A program made the position numbers and the translations under genes. This document shows positions 11,771 through 24,819 of a stretch of 64,000 bases of DNA, in pieces (positions within the stretch are counted from its first letter, which is position 1; every line of letters begins with the position of its first letter). The stretch is from Glandiceps talaboti (lineage: Eukaryota > Hemichordata > Enteropneusta > Spengelidae): the NCBI RefSeq assembly GCF_964340395.1, contig NC_135557.1:8606960-8670959 (forward strand). The letters are read 5' to 3'. A model generated the notes under the pieces. That model did no database searches, had not been told where the DNA came from, and was given only the letters and a program-made list of their open reading frames with translations.

Positions 11771-13600
11771 AGGGACCAGTCAGTTTCTCCAGCCTGGGGG
11801 GATTCTTAAATTGTACTGACAAAAAGTCACTGAGCCCCCCCCCCCCCCCTATCTGTAAAACCAAAAACAGGCTGACCCCCTATCACTTAATTCTAAAACA
11901 TGATGATAATAGCATCTTGACAATATAAAATATTCACATGACAGGTATTTTTTGATCGTGACTCAGTGTGGACTGCTTGACTGTCTTGCATCTTCTTTAT
12001 AGATCCCAGGTTTATAGCACTATCATAATTATAATTATTGACTACACAGGGTAAATATATTCCAAAAGGAGTTTAGTAGCATCTCGACAGTGAAAAGTAG
12101 GGGAAAGCTTGAGAAGGGAATATGTACATCTCTTTAATATGGGGGGTCCAAGGGGTGACCCCCTAAAAGCCCTGGAGGTTTTTTACTCTGAAAAGTCCTT
12201 TCAGACAATAATTTCCTAGCTTTACAAGACAGCACCAACATGTTAAAAGCAACTACATAGGATTGAAATACTTTTGAAATATACTTTGATAGCATCTTGA
12301 CAGTAAGAGGGAAAGAGCTTGAGACTGGGATATGTCCACCTCATGTGGTGGTCCAAGGGGGTCTCCCTCTAGAAGCCCTGGAGGATTTTTACTCTTAAAG
12401 CCAATATTTAGGCTTTTCAAACCCTTTCAAGCAATAAGTCAATCCATGCTTTACAAGACAGAACCATCAAGTATCAGAAACTAGTCTTTACAACTTACAT
12501 AGGGTTGAAATTTGTTCTTAAAAAGTTAAATGACATAATTAAATACATGTAGTAACGGTCAGCACATTCAATGGTAGTATCATTGGTAGGGGAAATTTGG
12601 AGTTTAAGGCAATTTTAGACTACCTTGGCAAACATTTCACATCTTTAAAAGACTATATCATCTCAAATTAGAATTGGGTGAAAATATTTAAGAAAGGTTT
12701 AATACCATTATGACAGTAAAAAGATTGTTGGTGCATCTGATTGTTGGTTGAATGCATGGGTGACCTCTGGGGGTGAGGGAGTCCTTGGGGTTTTCCCCCT
12801 GGCAGGTCTGCAGTGTTTTGCTTCTATTAAGGCAATGTTTAGGTTATTCGTAGCCTTTGAGGTAATATTTCAAAGCTTCGAATAGCTAATGTAAACGTAA
12901 GTTGTAAATGAGTTTTCCATGTCACATAATAATGGCCCTGTAACATTGGTATCGGGGCATTAATATTGCCTGTATAGTAAAGTCACCAGTATGTTAGAGA
13001 ACTTTAGGTGGTCATACCTAGTGTATAATAGAAACTGGAATCTAATGAGATGTGGTGATTTGTAGTGTCAATAACATGTAGTGTCCAAAATAGAAAGTGT
13101 ATTAATCCCTTCTGACAAGTTCATAGTGTTGAGTAGAACATTTTAAATTATTTTTTTTTATATAAACTATCTATGAAGATTACTATTATGAAACCTTCAA
13201 GTTCATTTTTGCCCCAAAGTGCAATATATGTGAAGCACTGATTGTGAAACAGCCAAACATTTACAAGACATTTTCTGTAACTAGTGTAGTAGCTAGGTAA
13301 TACATGTATATGTACATGTATAGTTATGTTTGAACTAATAAGTAATATTAAAGAATTCATATAAGAAACAGGGATAAAAACAAATATTTACATGTACCAC
13401 ATTTCAGACAAGGCTATATGCCATTGTAGAAAAAGGATTTTTTTCTCCCATCACAATCCAAAACACAATGACCCCCCCCCCCCCATCCACAATTTTGAAA
13501 ACAGCATACTAGTCCCCTTACTGCCAATTTCAAAAACAGGGTGACCCCCTACAAATCCCCCCCCCCTCCCCCACCAGGCTGAAGAAACTGACCGGTCCCT
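11771..13600. mobile_element. 1.8-kb TIR element, non-coding
   Basis: The left end AGGGACCAGTCAGTTTCT and the right end AGAAACTGACCGGTCCCT are inverted repeats, and the pairing continues through CAGCCTGG/CCAGGCTG and into G/C-rich tracts. It sits inside the 82-bp minisatellite, whose sequence resumes on the far side. Flanking bases are CTA and AAG, so a TA-type target site is possible but not proven. The interior holds two diverged tandem units of about 230 bp (AGCATCTTGACAGTAA..., GCCCTGGAGG) and no transposase frame. It is likely a non-autonomous DNA transposon. Confidence 0.75.
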
Positions 13601-13834
13601 AAGTTACTAACACACAACACAGCTTGTATTGAAGGGACATGGTAATTTTCAACATATTTCACCAACTAAGAGTACTCACCTTCATCCAACTATGTACAAA
13701 TACATTGATACAAAAACTAAACCAAGAACTTATTCTTTACCAGTACAATTAGTCAGTTGAACACAAACCCATCCCATTCCCTCCAAATCACTGCACAATC
13801 TTTCACATCTTTCAAGATGGGACTAAAAGAATTC
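13601..13834. other. Short intronic stretch after the TIR element
   Basis: It begins with a remnant of the 82-bp repeat (ACTAACACACAACACAGC) and continues as unremarkable A+T-rich DNA. No gene was seen. Confidence 0.5.
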
Positions 13835-14480
13835 TTATCCTTTGACCCCATTGGTGTGATACTCCTAAGGAGGCAGTGTTAATTACTTATCCAGATCCAG
13901 AGAAGGTCCTAAAGTTTGTTTACATTTCAAGGATACTGTAAACATTTACAATTAAACATGATCCCGCATATTGCAATACTTTGGGGGTACCAGTGGAATT
14001 GAACCACCAACATGTATCTAACAATAACATGTTATCCAATATACCGTTATCAAACTTACTTCATGTAACCATCAACATAAAATATTGAATATTACCAAAA
14101 CTGTCATTCTTATAACAATAATTCATAATTAGAAGAAAATAGTCAATACTTCAGTCTCAGCACTGAGTATATTTGTAGGGGCAATCAGTAAAGCAAAATA
14201 ATAAAAGTTAAATTAATTCGTTTTAGTCTCTATACTGTCTGTATTGATGGAATATGAAAATGTCTAAATTTATACATTTCCTACAAACTATGAAAAGGCA
14301 ATGTTTATAAAAATATTAATTCTCATCAATTTTTGAATTTTATTGCAGTAAATACTAATTGCAAATAAAAGCAAATAGCGTTGAGTAGATTGTAATTAAA
14401 AGATATTTAGATCAATTAAAATATTGCACTGTGATATAGTCAAGATTCTAAAATATTATCAAACCATTGAAGAATGAGTT
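13835..14480 (+). repeat. Partial satellite-flanking module, copy 3
   Basis: Diverged copy of the modules: TTTGACCCCATTGGTGT, GTTTACATTTCAAGGATACTG and the tRNA-like segment (13983-14045) are in the same order as at 9235-9480. From 14160 to 14400 it instead matches 22955-23105 joined directly to 24645-24720, giving an empty-site version of the insertion at 23106-24637. It ends where the second satellite block begins. Confidence 0.8.
13983..14045 (-). other. tRNA-like repeat, copy 3
   Basis: Same fold as at 9416-9474 but with five extra bases, which lengthen the anticodon-like loop to about 12. One acceptor pair is lost because CCC has become CCG. This decay argues against function for this copy. 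Confidence 0.4.
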
Positions 14481-15781
14481 TACACATCATTACATTAATG
14501 TATGGTATAGATACTGTATAAACATACCTGTATACACATAATTACATTGATGTATGGTGTAGATACTATAGACATACCTATATACACATCATTACATTGA
14601 TGTATGGTGTAGATACTGTAGACATACCTATATACACATCATTACATTGATGTATGGTATAGATACTGTAGACATACCTATATATACATCATTACATTGA
14701 TGTATGGTATAGATACTACAGACATACCTGTATACACATCATTACATAGATGTATGGTATAGATACTGTATAAACATACCTGTATACACATCATTACATT
14801 GATGTATGGTATAGATACTGTATAAACATACCTGTATACACATCATTACATTGATGTATGGTATAGATACTGTATAAACATACCTGTATACACATCATTA
14901 CATTGATGTATGGTATAGATACTGTAGACATACCTGTATACACATCATTACATTGATGTATGGTATAGATACTATAGACATACCTTTATACACATCATTA
15001 CATTGATGTATGGTATAGATACTATAGACATACCTGTATATACATCATTACATTGATGTATGCTATAGATACTATAGACATACCTGTATATACATCATTA
15101 CATTGATGTTTGGTATAGATACTATAGACATACCTGTATATACATCATTACATTGATGTATGCTATAGATACTATAGACATACATGTATACACATCATTA
15201 CATTGATGTATTGTATATATATACTATAGACATACCTGTACACACATCATTACATTGATGTATGCTATAGATAGTATAGACATACCTGCATACACATCAT
15301 TACATTGATGTATAGTGTAGATACAATAGACATATCTGTATACACATTATTACATTAATGAATGGTATAGATACTATAGACATACCTATATACACATCAT
15401 TACATTGATGTATGGTATAGATACCGTAGACATACCTGTATACACATCATTACATTGATGTATGAATTAGATACTGTAGACATACCTGTATACACATCGT
15501 TACATTGATGTATGGTATAGATACTATAGACATACCTGTATACACATCATTACATTGATGTATGGTGTAGATACTATAGACATACCTATATACACATCAT
15601 TACATTGATGTATGGTATAGATACTGTAGACATACCTGTATACACACCATTACATTGATGTATGCTATATATACTGTAGACATACCTGTATACACATCAT
15701 TACATTAATGTATGCTATAGATACTGTGGACATACCTGTATACACATCATTACATTGATGTATGGTATAAATCTAGATACT

Positions 15782-16124
15782 GCAGACCACAGGCACCTGT
15801 TTCCAGAAATATGTATCAGAATTTTTTTTTTATCAGAATACAATGAAATTTTGAGTATATCAATAATATTGACGAGTCTAACGAATTGTATATGAAAGAG
15901 TAAAACTACTCTTGTTTACTCTTGATTACGCATATTCTCTCACTGCAAGATTATTGTGGTGAGTGGACTTGAGCAATCAGAGAAACAAGCGTAATTTTAC
16001 CCCTTCCATATACAATTGGCAAAACATGTTAATATTATTGATATTATCGACATGTTATTGTATTCTGATAGGAAATATACCAATACATATCTTGAGAAAC
16101 AAGTGCCTATGCTGCAGACAAACC
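15782..16124 (+). repeat. Palindromic core, copy D
   Basis: Same architecture as 2101-2437 but a distinct subtype: a longer T run (ATTTTTTTTTTATCAG type), TTGATTACGCATATTCTC at the centre, and GCTGCAGACAAACC at the right end. It shares this subtype with copies E and G. Confidence 0.88.
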
Positions 16125-16251
16125 TGTACACATCATTACATTGATGTATGGTATAGATACTGTAGACATACCTGTATACACATCATTACATTGATGTATG
16201 GTATAAATACTATAGACATACCTGTATACACATCATGACATTGATATATGC

Positions 16252-17575
16252 TACAGGTATGTCTACAGTATATACACCATACATCAATGTAATGATGTGT
16301 ATACAGGTATGTCTATGGTATCTATACCATATATCAATGTCATGATGTGTATACAGGTATGTCTACAGTATCTATACCATACATCAATGTAATGATGTGT
16401 ATACAGTATGTGTACAGTATATACACCATATATCAATGTAATGATATGTATACAGGTATGTCTATAGTATCTATAGCATATATTAATGTAATGATGTGTA
16501 TACAGGTATGTCTACAGTATATACACCATACATCAATGTAATGATGTGTATACAGGTATGTCTATGGTATCTATACCATATATCAATGTCATGATGTGTA
16601 TACAGGTATGTCTACAGTATCTATACCATACATCAATGTAATGATGTGTATACAGTATGTGTACAGTATATACACCATATATCAATGTAATGATATGTAT
16701 ACAGGTATGTCTATAGTATCTATAGCATATATTAATGTAATGATGTGTATACAGGTATGTCTACAGTATATACACCATACATCAATGTAATGATGTGTAT
16801 ACAGGTATGTCTATGGTATCTATACCATATATCAATGTCATGATGTGTATACAGGTATGTCTACAGTATCTATACCATACATCAATGTAATGATGTGTAT
16901 ACAGTATGTGTACAGTATATACACCATATATCAATGTAATGATATGTATACAGGTATGTCTATAGTATCTATAGCATATATTAATGTAATGATGTGTATA
17001 CAGGTATGTCTACAGTATATACACCATACATCAATGTAATGATGTGTATACAGGTATGTCTATGGTATCTATACCATATATCAATGTCATGATGTGTATA
17101 CAGGTATGTCTACAGTATCTATACCATACATCAATGTAATGATGTGTATACAGTATGTGTACAGTATATACACCATATATCAATGTAATGATATGTATAC
17201 AGGTATGTCTATAGTATCTATAGCATATATTAATGTAATGATGTGTATACAGGTATGTCTACAGTATATACACCATACATCAATGTAATGATGTGTATAC
17301 AGGTATGTCTATGGTATCTATACCATATATCAATGTCATGATGTGTATACAGGTATGTCTACAGTATCTATACCATACATCAATGTAATGATGTGTATAC
17401 AGTATGTGTACAGTATATACACCATATATCAATGTAATGATATGTATACAGGTATGTCTATAGTATCTATAGCATATATTAATGTAATGATGTGTATACA
17501 GGTATGTCTACAGTATATACACCATACATCAATGTAATGTTGTGTATACAGGTATGTCTATGGTATCTATACCAT
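16252..17575 (-). repeat. 249-bp higher-order satellite repeat, about five copies
   Basis: Within the inverted segment, five monomers (four of 50 bp and one of 49 bp lacking one G, at ACAGTATGTGTACAG) form a 249-bp unit. Near-identical repeats start at 16347, 16596, 16845, 17094 and 17343. The high identity between units, against diverged monomers within a unit, indicates recent amplification. Identical 64-codon open frames in each unit are a consequence, not genes. Confidence 0.93.
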
Positions 17576-17796
17576 ATACCAATGTCATGATGTGTATACA
17601 GGTATGTCTATAGTATCTATACCATACATCAATGTAATGATGTATATACAGGTATGTCTATTGTATCTACACTATATATCAATGTAATGATGTGTATACA
17701 GGTATGTGTATAGTATCTATACCATACATCAATGTAATGATGTGTATACAGGTATGTCTACACTATCTATACCATACATCAATGTAATGATGTGTA

Positions 17797-18142
17797 CAGG
17801 TTTGTCTGCAGCATAGGCACTTGTTTCTCCAGATACGTATTGGTATATTTCCTATCAGAATACAATAACATGTAGATAATATCGATAATATTAACCTGTT
17901 TAGCTAATTGTATATGGAAGGGGTAAAATTACGCTTGTTTCTGTGATTGCTCAAGTCCACTCACCACAAGAATCTTGCAGTGAGAGAATATGCATAATCA
18001 AGAGTAAACAAGAGTCGTTTTACTCTTTCATATACAATTCGTTAGACTCGTCAATATTATTGATATACTCAAAATTTCATTGTATTCTGATAAAAAAAAA
18101 ATTCTGATACATATTTCTGGAAACAGGTGCCTGTGGTCTGCA
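17797..18142 (-). repeat. Palindromic core, copy E (reversed)
   Basis: Reverse complement of copy D, with matching subtype-specific bases (the T/A run, ATTCTCTCACTGCAAG at the centre). Its orientation agrees with the reversed satellite on both sides, so satellite and core were inverted together. Confidence 0.9.
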
Positions 18143-19404
18143 GTATCTAGATTTATAGCATACATCAATGTAAAGATGTGTATACAGGTATGTCTACAGT
18201 ATCTACACCATACATCAATGTAATGATGTGTATACAAGTATGTCTATAGTATCTATACCATACATCAATGTAATGATGTGTATAAAGGTATGTCTATAGT
18301 ATCTATAGCATGCACCAATGTTATGATGTGTATACAGGAATGTCTACAATATATATAGCATATATCAATGCAGTGATGTGTATAAAGGTATGCCTACAGT
18401 ATCTATAGCATACATCAATGTAATGATGTGTAGACAGGTATGTCTATAGTATCTATAGCATACATCAATGCAGTAGTGTGTATACAGGGATGCCTACAGT
18501 ATCTACACCATAAATCAATGTAATGATGTGTATACAGGTATGTCTACAGTATCTATACCATACTTCAATGTAATGATGTGTATACAGATATGTCTATAGT
18601 ATCTATACCATACATCAATGTAATGATGTGTATACAGGTATGTCTACAGTATCTATAGCATACAGCAATGTATACACATCATTACATTGATGTATGGTAT
18701 AGAGACTATAGACATACCTGTATACACATCATTACATTGATGTATGGTATAGATACTGTAGACATACCTGTATGCACATCATTACAATGATGTTTGGTAT
18801 AGATACTATAGACATACCTGTATACACATCATTACATTGATGTATGGTATAGATACTATAGACATACCTGTATACATATCATTACATTGATGTATGGTAT
18901 AGATACTGTAGACATACCTGTATACATATCATTACATTGATGTATGGTATAGATACTGTAGACATACCTGTATACACATCATTACATTGATGTATGGTAT
19001 AGATACTGTAGACATACCTGTATACACATCATTACATTGATGTATGCTGTAGACATACCTGTATACACATCATTACATTGATGTATGCTGTAGATACTGT
19101 AGGCATACCTGTATACACATCCCTGCATTGATGTATTCTATAGATACTATAGACATACCTGTATACACATCATTACATTGGTGTATGGCATAGACACTGT
19201 AGACATACCTGTATACACATCATTACATTGATGTATGGTATAGATACTGTAGACATACCTATATACACATCATTACATTGATGTATGAATTAGATACTGT
19301 AGACATACCTGTATACACATCATTACATTGATATATGGTATAGATACCATAGACATACCTGTATACACATCATTACATTGATGTATGGTATAGATCTTAA
19401 TACT

Positions 19405-19742
19405 GCAGACCACAGGCACCTGTTTCCCGGAATATGTATGAGAAATTTTCTATCTGAATACAGTGAAATGTTGAGTATATCAATAATATTGACGTTTCTA
19501 ACAAATTGTATATGGAAGGAGTAAAACTACTCTTGTTTACTCTTGATCACGCAAGCCCTCTCACACCGAGATTCTTGTGGTGAGTTGACTTGAGCAATCA
19601 CAGAAAGAAGCGTAATTTTACCCCTTCCATATACAATTGGTTAAACAGGTTAATACCATCGATATTATCAACATTTTCTTGTATTCTGATAGGAAAATAC
19701 CAATATGTATCTCGAGAAACAAGTGCCTATGCTGACAAACCT
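19405..19742 (+). repeat. Palindromic core, copy F
   Basis: Belongs to the first-block subtype (CCCGGAATATGTATGAG, CTCACACCGAGATTC), almost identical to copies B and C. Sequence exchange or duplication between the two satellite blocks is therefore recent. Confidence 0.9.
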
Positions 19743-20187
19743 GTTATACACATCATTACATTGATGTATGGTATAGACACTATAGACATACCTGTATACA
19801 CATCATTACATTGATGTATGATATAGATACTGTAGACTTACCTGTATGCACATCATTACAATGATGTTTGGTATAGATTCTGTAGACATACCTGTATACA
19901 CATCATTACAATGATGTATGGTATAAATACTGTAGACATACCTGTATACACATCATTACATTGATGTATGCTATAGATACTATAGACATACCTGTATACA
20001 TATCATTACATTGATGTATGGTATAGATACTGTAGACATACCTGTATACACATCATTACATTGATGTATGGTATAGATACTGTAGACATACCTGTATACA
20101 TATCATTACATTGATGTATGGTATAGATACTATAGACATACCTGTATACACATCATTACATTGATGTATGCTTTAAATCTAGATACT

Positions 20188-20530
20188 GCAGACCACAGGC
20201 ACCTGTTTCCAGAAATATGTATCAGAATTTTTTTTTTATCAGAATACAATGAAATTTTGAGTATATCAATAATATTGATGAGTCTAACGAATTGTATATG
20301 AAAGAGTAAAACTACTCTTGTTTACTCTTGATTACGCATATTCTCTCACTGCAAGATTATTGTGGTGAGTGGGCTTGAGCAATCACAGAAATAAGCGTAA
20401 TTTTACCCCTTCCATATACAATTGGCTAAACATGTTAATATTATCGATATCATCAACATTTTATTGTATTCTGATAGGAAATATACCAATACATATCTTG
20501 AGAAACAAGTGCCTATGCTGCAGACAAACC
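20188..20530 (+). repeat. Palindromic core, copy G
   Basis: Same subtype as copies D and E. About 290 bp of forward satellite follows, leading into the second module at 20821. Confidence 0.88.
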
Positions 20531-20820
20531 TGTACACATCATTACATTGATGTATGGTATCGATACAGTAGACATACCTGTATACACATCATTACATTGA
20601 TATATGGTGTAGATACTATAGACATACCTGTATACACATCATTACATTGATATATGGTGTAGATACTGTAGTATACACATCATTACATTGATGTATGGTA
20701 TAGATACTATAGACATACCTGTATACCCATCATTACATTGATATATGGTGTAGATACTATAGACATACCTGTATACCCATCATTACATTGATATATGGTG
20801 TACATACTGTAGACATACCT

Positions 20821-22785
20821 GTATATACCCTTCCCTATCATTGCAAAATGTTTGACATCATATTTAAGGACTTTCTTTTCAAAAACTTACATACTGGATA
20901 TTCGATGAGCCAAACTCAGTTTTGGATTTGCCATCATATTAAAACTATAGAAGTTGTAACAGGAGTATCATTTGTTGATGACACAACCACAATACCACTG
21001 AAAATAGTTAAAATATTAATAAATTAGATATTGCACATGTTAATCAGTGGTCAATATTATCCCTCAACAGTACTCAAACAGGATGAAATCATGATTGCCG
21101 TTGAGGGTGCTGTTTTGGTTGCAAACCCAAAAATCAATTTGATTTGATTTATCATGAGTACAGCTACAATTATATTTATCCACAGGTGATGCAATACTCT
21201 TCTTGGTGTAGGATATTACAAGGAAGTTATTGTACATAACAAAATATTTTAAAAACATGTTCTTGTTGCACCTAGTGCAGCTTTTAACAATTACGATAAC
21301 TTCAAGGAGAATTTCTTCTCCATTGTCTATGACCATCATGCTATGACTGAACTGAACAAGTATAGAACATATAATATTTGTAAACAAAAACAATGGGACT
21401 ATGTCACTGCATGGAAGTACTATGTCACTGCATGGAAGTACATGGATGATACTTCCATCATGACTAACACATACATTGTAAGAATAACTACTTTTTGTGA
21501 TGAGAGTTAAATCGTAACGAAAGGACCACATGATGAAATACTTTCACCAAGTAACCACTAATCTTATTAAAAGCTATAATTTAAAGTAAGAAAGCAGCTT
21601 GCCTCATAATAACATATATTCACCTTTAACATGGTGTCCATGCCTTTATGAATGCTGTTTCACTTGTCAATGAGTAGGGAAATTACCAACAACCAGACAG
21701 TCTTCAACACAATCAATTTATTGCTGTTAAAAAATTAGTGGTCCATGACAACAATAATTTCAGGGTACAAAGTGGATACTCTGGCAAAAATAGAAAGAAA
21801 GCATGCAAATCCACGCATATCAAGTGAAAAGAAATTAGAATCACATAACTTCAAACTGTTAATATAAGATTTACATCATTTCCTGAACAAGCATTCATAC
21901 CCATTCACAAGACTTTGAATCTGTTGATGAATCTGTGAAGCTATCAACATATTCACACGTTGAAAGCAACTTTTGAAAGTGAATATGATTGAATAATCCG
22001 AATATGAATATGTTGGTAGCTTCACACTCTTGACTAATGTACAGTAGTATTCCCAACTTAACCTTTGACCCCATTGGTGTTGACACTGGTAAGAAGACAG
22101 TGTCAATTATTTATCAAGATCAAGATGAGAGAAGGTCCTAACTTTGTTTACATTTCAAGGATACTGTAAATATTTACAATAAAGAATAAATACACAAATT
22201 TTAAGTTAAAGTTAAAACATCATGATCCCATATTGCAATAGTTTGGGGGTACCAGTGGAATTGAACCACCAACATGTATCTAACATGTTATCCAATATAC
22301 CCTTATCAAACTTGCTTCATGTAACCATAAAAAATAAAATAATAAATATTAACATAATTGTAAATCAACAATGTCATAATTATAAGAAAATATTTACTAT
22401 CATAAACACTAGTCAGCCTCTTAAACTTCCATGTTCTAAAAATAGTTATTTTTTTCTGTAAATTGAGTACACAGTAAATACTTAATTTATCTAGAATACC
22501 AGCCCTGAAAATTATTAAAATATATCTCTTACATACAGAATTGTTTTATGTTATGACAAAGTTTGGGGTTAACATCAAAGGCTCTAGAAATAAATTGACA
22601 GGATATTAAACAACTTTGTTATGGTACAACAGTTAACTACATTTCAAAATTTCTTATTTTTTTTTTACAACAACATGTAATTTAAATAAATGAATACTGT
22701 TTGTTGAGAAAGTGAAAATAGTATGCATGTAGTTCTTTGCACCATTTGAGTTGAGGTCAAACACTACAAATAAAAACATTGTATA
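20821..22785 (+). repeat. Satellite-flanking module, copy 2
   Basis: Paralogue of 6706-9965 without the 7156-8209 insertion. Long stretches are nearly identical, with small indels such as a duplicated 20-base CTATGTCACTGCATGGAAGT at 21402-21441. Homology stops near AAAAACATTGTATA (22785, against 9963). No domain-bearing open frame was found. Confidence 0.88.
22245..22302 (-). other. tRNA-like repeat, copy 2
   Basis: Same 58-59-base D-arm-less fold as copy 1, conserved within the duplicated module, including GGTTCAATTCC and the ACATG/CATGT stem. Confidence 0.45.
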
Positions 22786-23260
22786 TATAAATATGGTATT
22801 ATTCCAGCCTTTAATGTAAGAGATCTCTCAAGGGTACTTGGGCATACTGTATCAAAATTCTGAAAACTGAATACAACTCAATAAATGAAGTTTTTAATAA
22901 TAACAAAATTATATATAGATTTTATGATTTACATACATTTTACATCAGTATTGAGTATATTTATAAGGGGCAATTAGTAAAGTAAAATAATAAAAGTTAA
23001 ATTAATTTGTTTTTAGTCTCTAGACCATTGTTACTGTCTGTATTGATGAAATATGAAAATGTCTAAATTTATACATTTCCTGCAAACTATGAAAAGACAA
23101 TGTTTGACATTTAATAAATTTAAAATACCGCCAATGGCATTGTAGCACAACTGTACAGTTTTTAAAAATGCTAACATGCGAACAATAAGTGTTCATTTGG
23201 TGAATGACTATCCAGTTGCCTATCCAACCATGTTGCTATCTTTACGATATATGCTATCAT

Positions 23261-24000
23261 TTGGCTGTTGCTATGGATGTGGTCTTGTTGCTAGGCATAT
23301 TTACAGACATTTTTTGAATGTTTATTCAAATGTCTATTAATCTCCATTGTTATCTTCACAATATATGTGATCATTTGGCTGTTGCTATGGGCGTGGTCTT
23401 GTTGCTAGGCACACTTGCATACATTTTTTGAATGTTTATTCATTTGTCTTCTATTCCTGTTATCTTTGCAATATATGTGATTATTTGGCTGTTGCTATGG
23501 GCGTGGTCTTGTTGCTAGGCATATTTACATACATTTTTTTGAATGTTTATTCAATTGTCTATTAATCCCCTTTGTTATCTTTGCAATATATGTGATCATT
23601 TGGCTGTTGCTATGGGCGTGGTCTTGTTGCTAGGCACATTTGCATACATTTTTGAATGTTTATTCATTTGTCTTTCTATTCCTGTTGTTATCTTTGCAAT
23701 ATACATGATTATTTGGCTGTTGCTATGGGCGTGGTCTTGTTGCTAGGCAAATTTACATACATTTTTGGAACGTTTATTCAATTGTCTATTAATCCCTGTT
23801 ATCTTTGTGAAATACACGACCGTTTGGCTGTTGCTATGGGCGTGGTCATGGTTGCTACGGTATTTGCATACATTTTTTGAATGTTTATTCATTTGCCTAC
23901 CATATGATGTTATTTGACCAAAATATACTGCCATTTGGTTGTTGCTAAGGGCGTGGTCATGGTTGCTAGGGCCAATTTTGTCAAAATGTTTTAAAGAATA
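23261..24000 (+). repeat. 110-114-bp minisatellite, seven units
   Basis: TTTGGCTGTTGCTATGG recurs at about 23261, 23375, 23485, 23599, 23713, 23823 and 23935 (the last diverged), each followed by GCGTGGTC and TTGCTAGG, then ACATTTTTTGAATG. Overlapping open frames of 60-75 codons here are repeat translations. Confidence 0.88.
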
Positions 24001-24497
24001 ACATGCAGAAACATCTCACCAAGTTTCAGACTCGGTGACTAAGTACTTTTTGAGATATAAGTTTTTGACCAAAAATGAACATTTTTACACCTAATTTCAT
24101 GGAATCATGGTATGCTTAATATTTCTTTGTCCATACATCCCTAGATACATTCCCATTAAATTTCAGCCCAATCTGCTCAGTAGTTTTGGAATTATAGATT
24201 TTTAACCAAAAAGACACATTTTTAGCCCTAATTTGCATATCACTGATGGAATCATCCCGTCATGGACAAATCTTACTTTACATCCCCTTAAGAATGTTCC
24301 CACCAAATTTCGCACCAATCTGCCCAGTAGTTTCTGAGTTTAAGTTTTTTGACTAAAAATCACATTTTTTGACCCAAATCACACATCTGTGATGCGATCA
24401 TTTTGATTTGAACAATTTCCCAACTAGACATCCAAGGTAATGGACCCACCAAATATCATGGCAATCGGTTCAGCAGTTTTTGAGTTTAAGTTGTTTA

Positions 24498-24498
<1 letters not shown>

Positions 24499-24590
<92 letters not shown>
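24499..24590 (+). repeat. (CA)n followed by (CAGA)n microsatellite
   Basis: Roughly 20 CA units run straight into about 12 CAGA units. It sits just before the terminal hairpin of the 23106-24637 element. Confidence 0.97.
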
Positions 24591-24819
24591 GCCGGGCGAT
24601 CCCTATAGCACTACTGAACCTCAGTTCAGTTGTGCTAATAAAAACAATTCTCATCAATATTTGAATTTTATTGCAGTAAATACTAATTGCAAATAAAAGC
24701 CAATAGCATTGAGTAGACTTTAAAATTCAATTTCAGAATTATTTTAAACTTACCGTGGCAACAAATGTGTACACACTTACTACAAAGTTCAAAACATATT
24801 TCGCTGAAATGATAGTAAC

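Larger units (their letters stand above)
14480..20820. repeat. 50-bp satellite array, block 2, with an inverted segment
   Basis: The same monomer family as block 1. Forward orientation runs 14480-16250, reverse orientation about 16250-18667, then forward to 20820. The switch points are visible at TATGCTACAGGTATGTC (near 16247) and CAGCAATGTATACACATC (near 18664). Four palindromic cores are embedded, three forward and one reversed. It lies wholly within the intron of the NHL-repeat gene. Confidence 0.93.
23106..24637 (+). mobile_element. 1.5-kb repeat element with microsatellite and terminal hairpin
   Basis: The related locus near 14300 joins ATGTTT directly to ATAAAAA, whereas here 1532 bases lie between, so this is an insertion (or a deletion in the other copy). 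Order: a 7-unit minisatellite of 110-114 bp, about four diverged 115-125-bp units each with CCAA..TTCAG/TCTGC..CAGTAGTTT-like text, (CA)n, (CAGA)n, then the hairpin TAGCACTACTGAAC / GTTCAGTTGTGCTA at 24606-24637. A second copy lies reversed at 46724-47720, and another hairpin end is near 63682. No coding sequence is present. Confidence 0.72.

Noticed and set aside
21064-21531. 155-codon minus-strand frame
   Set aside because: The orthologous stretch of the paralogous module (8240-8690) is not open over the same length, there is no domain, and part of it contains a 20-base tandem duplication.
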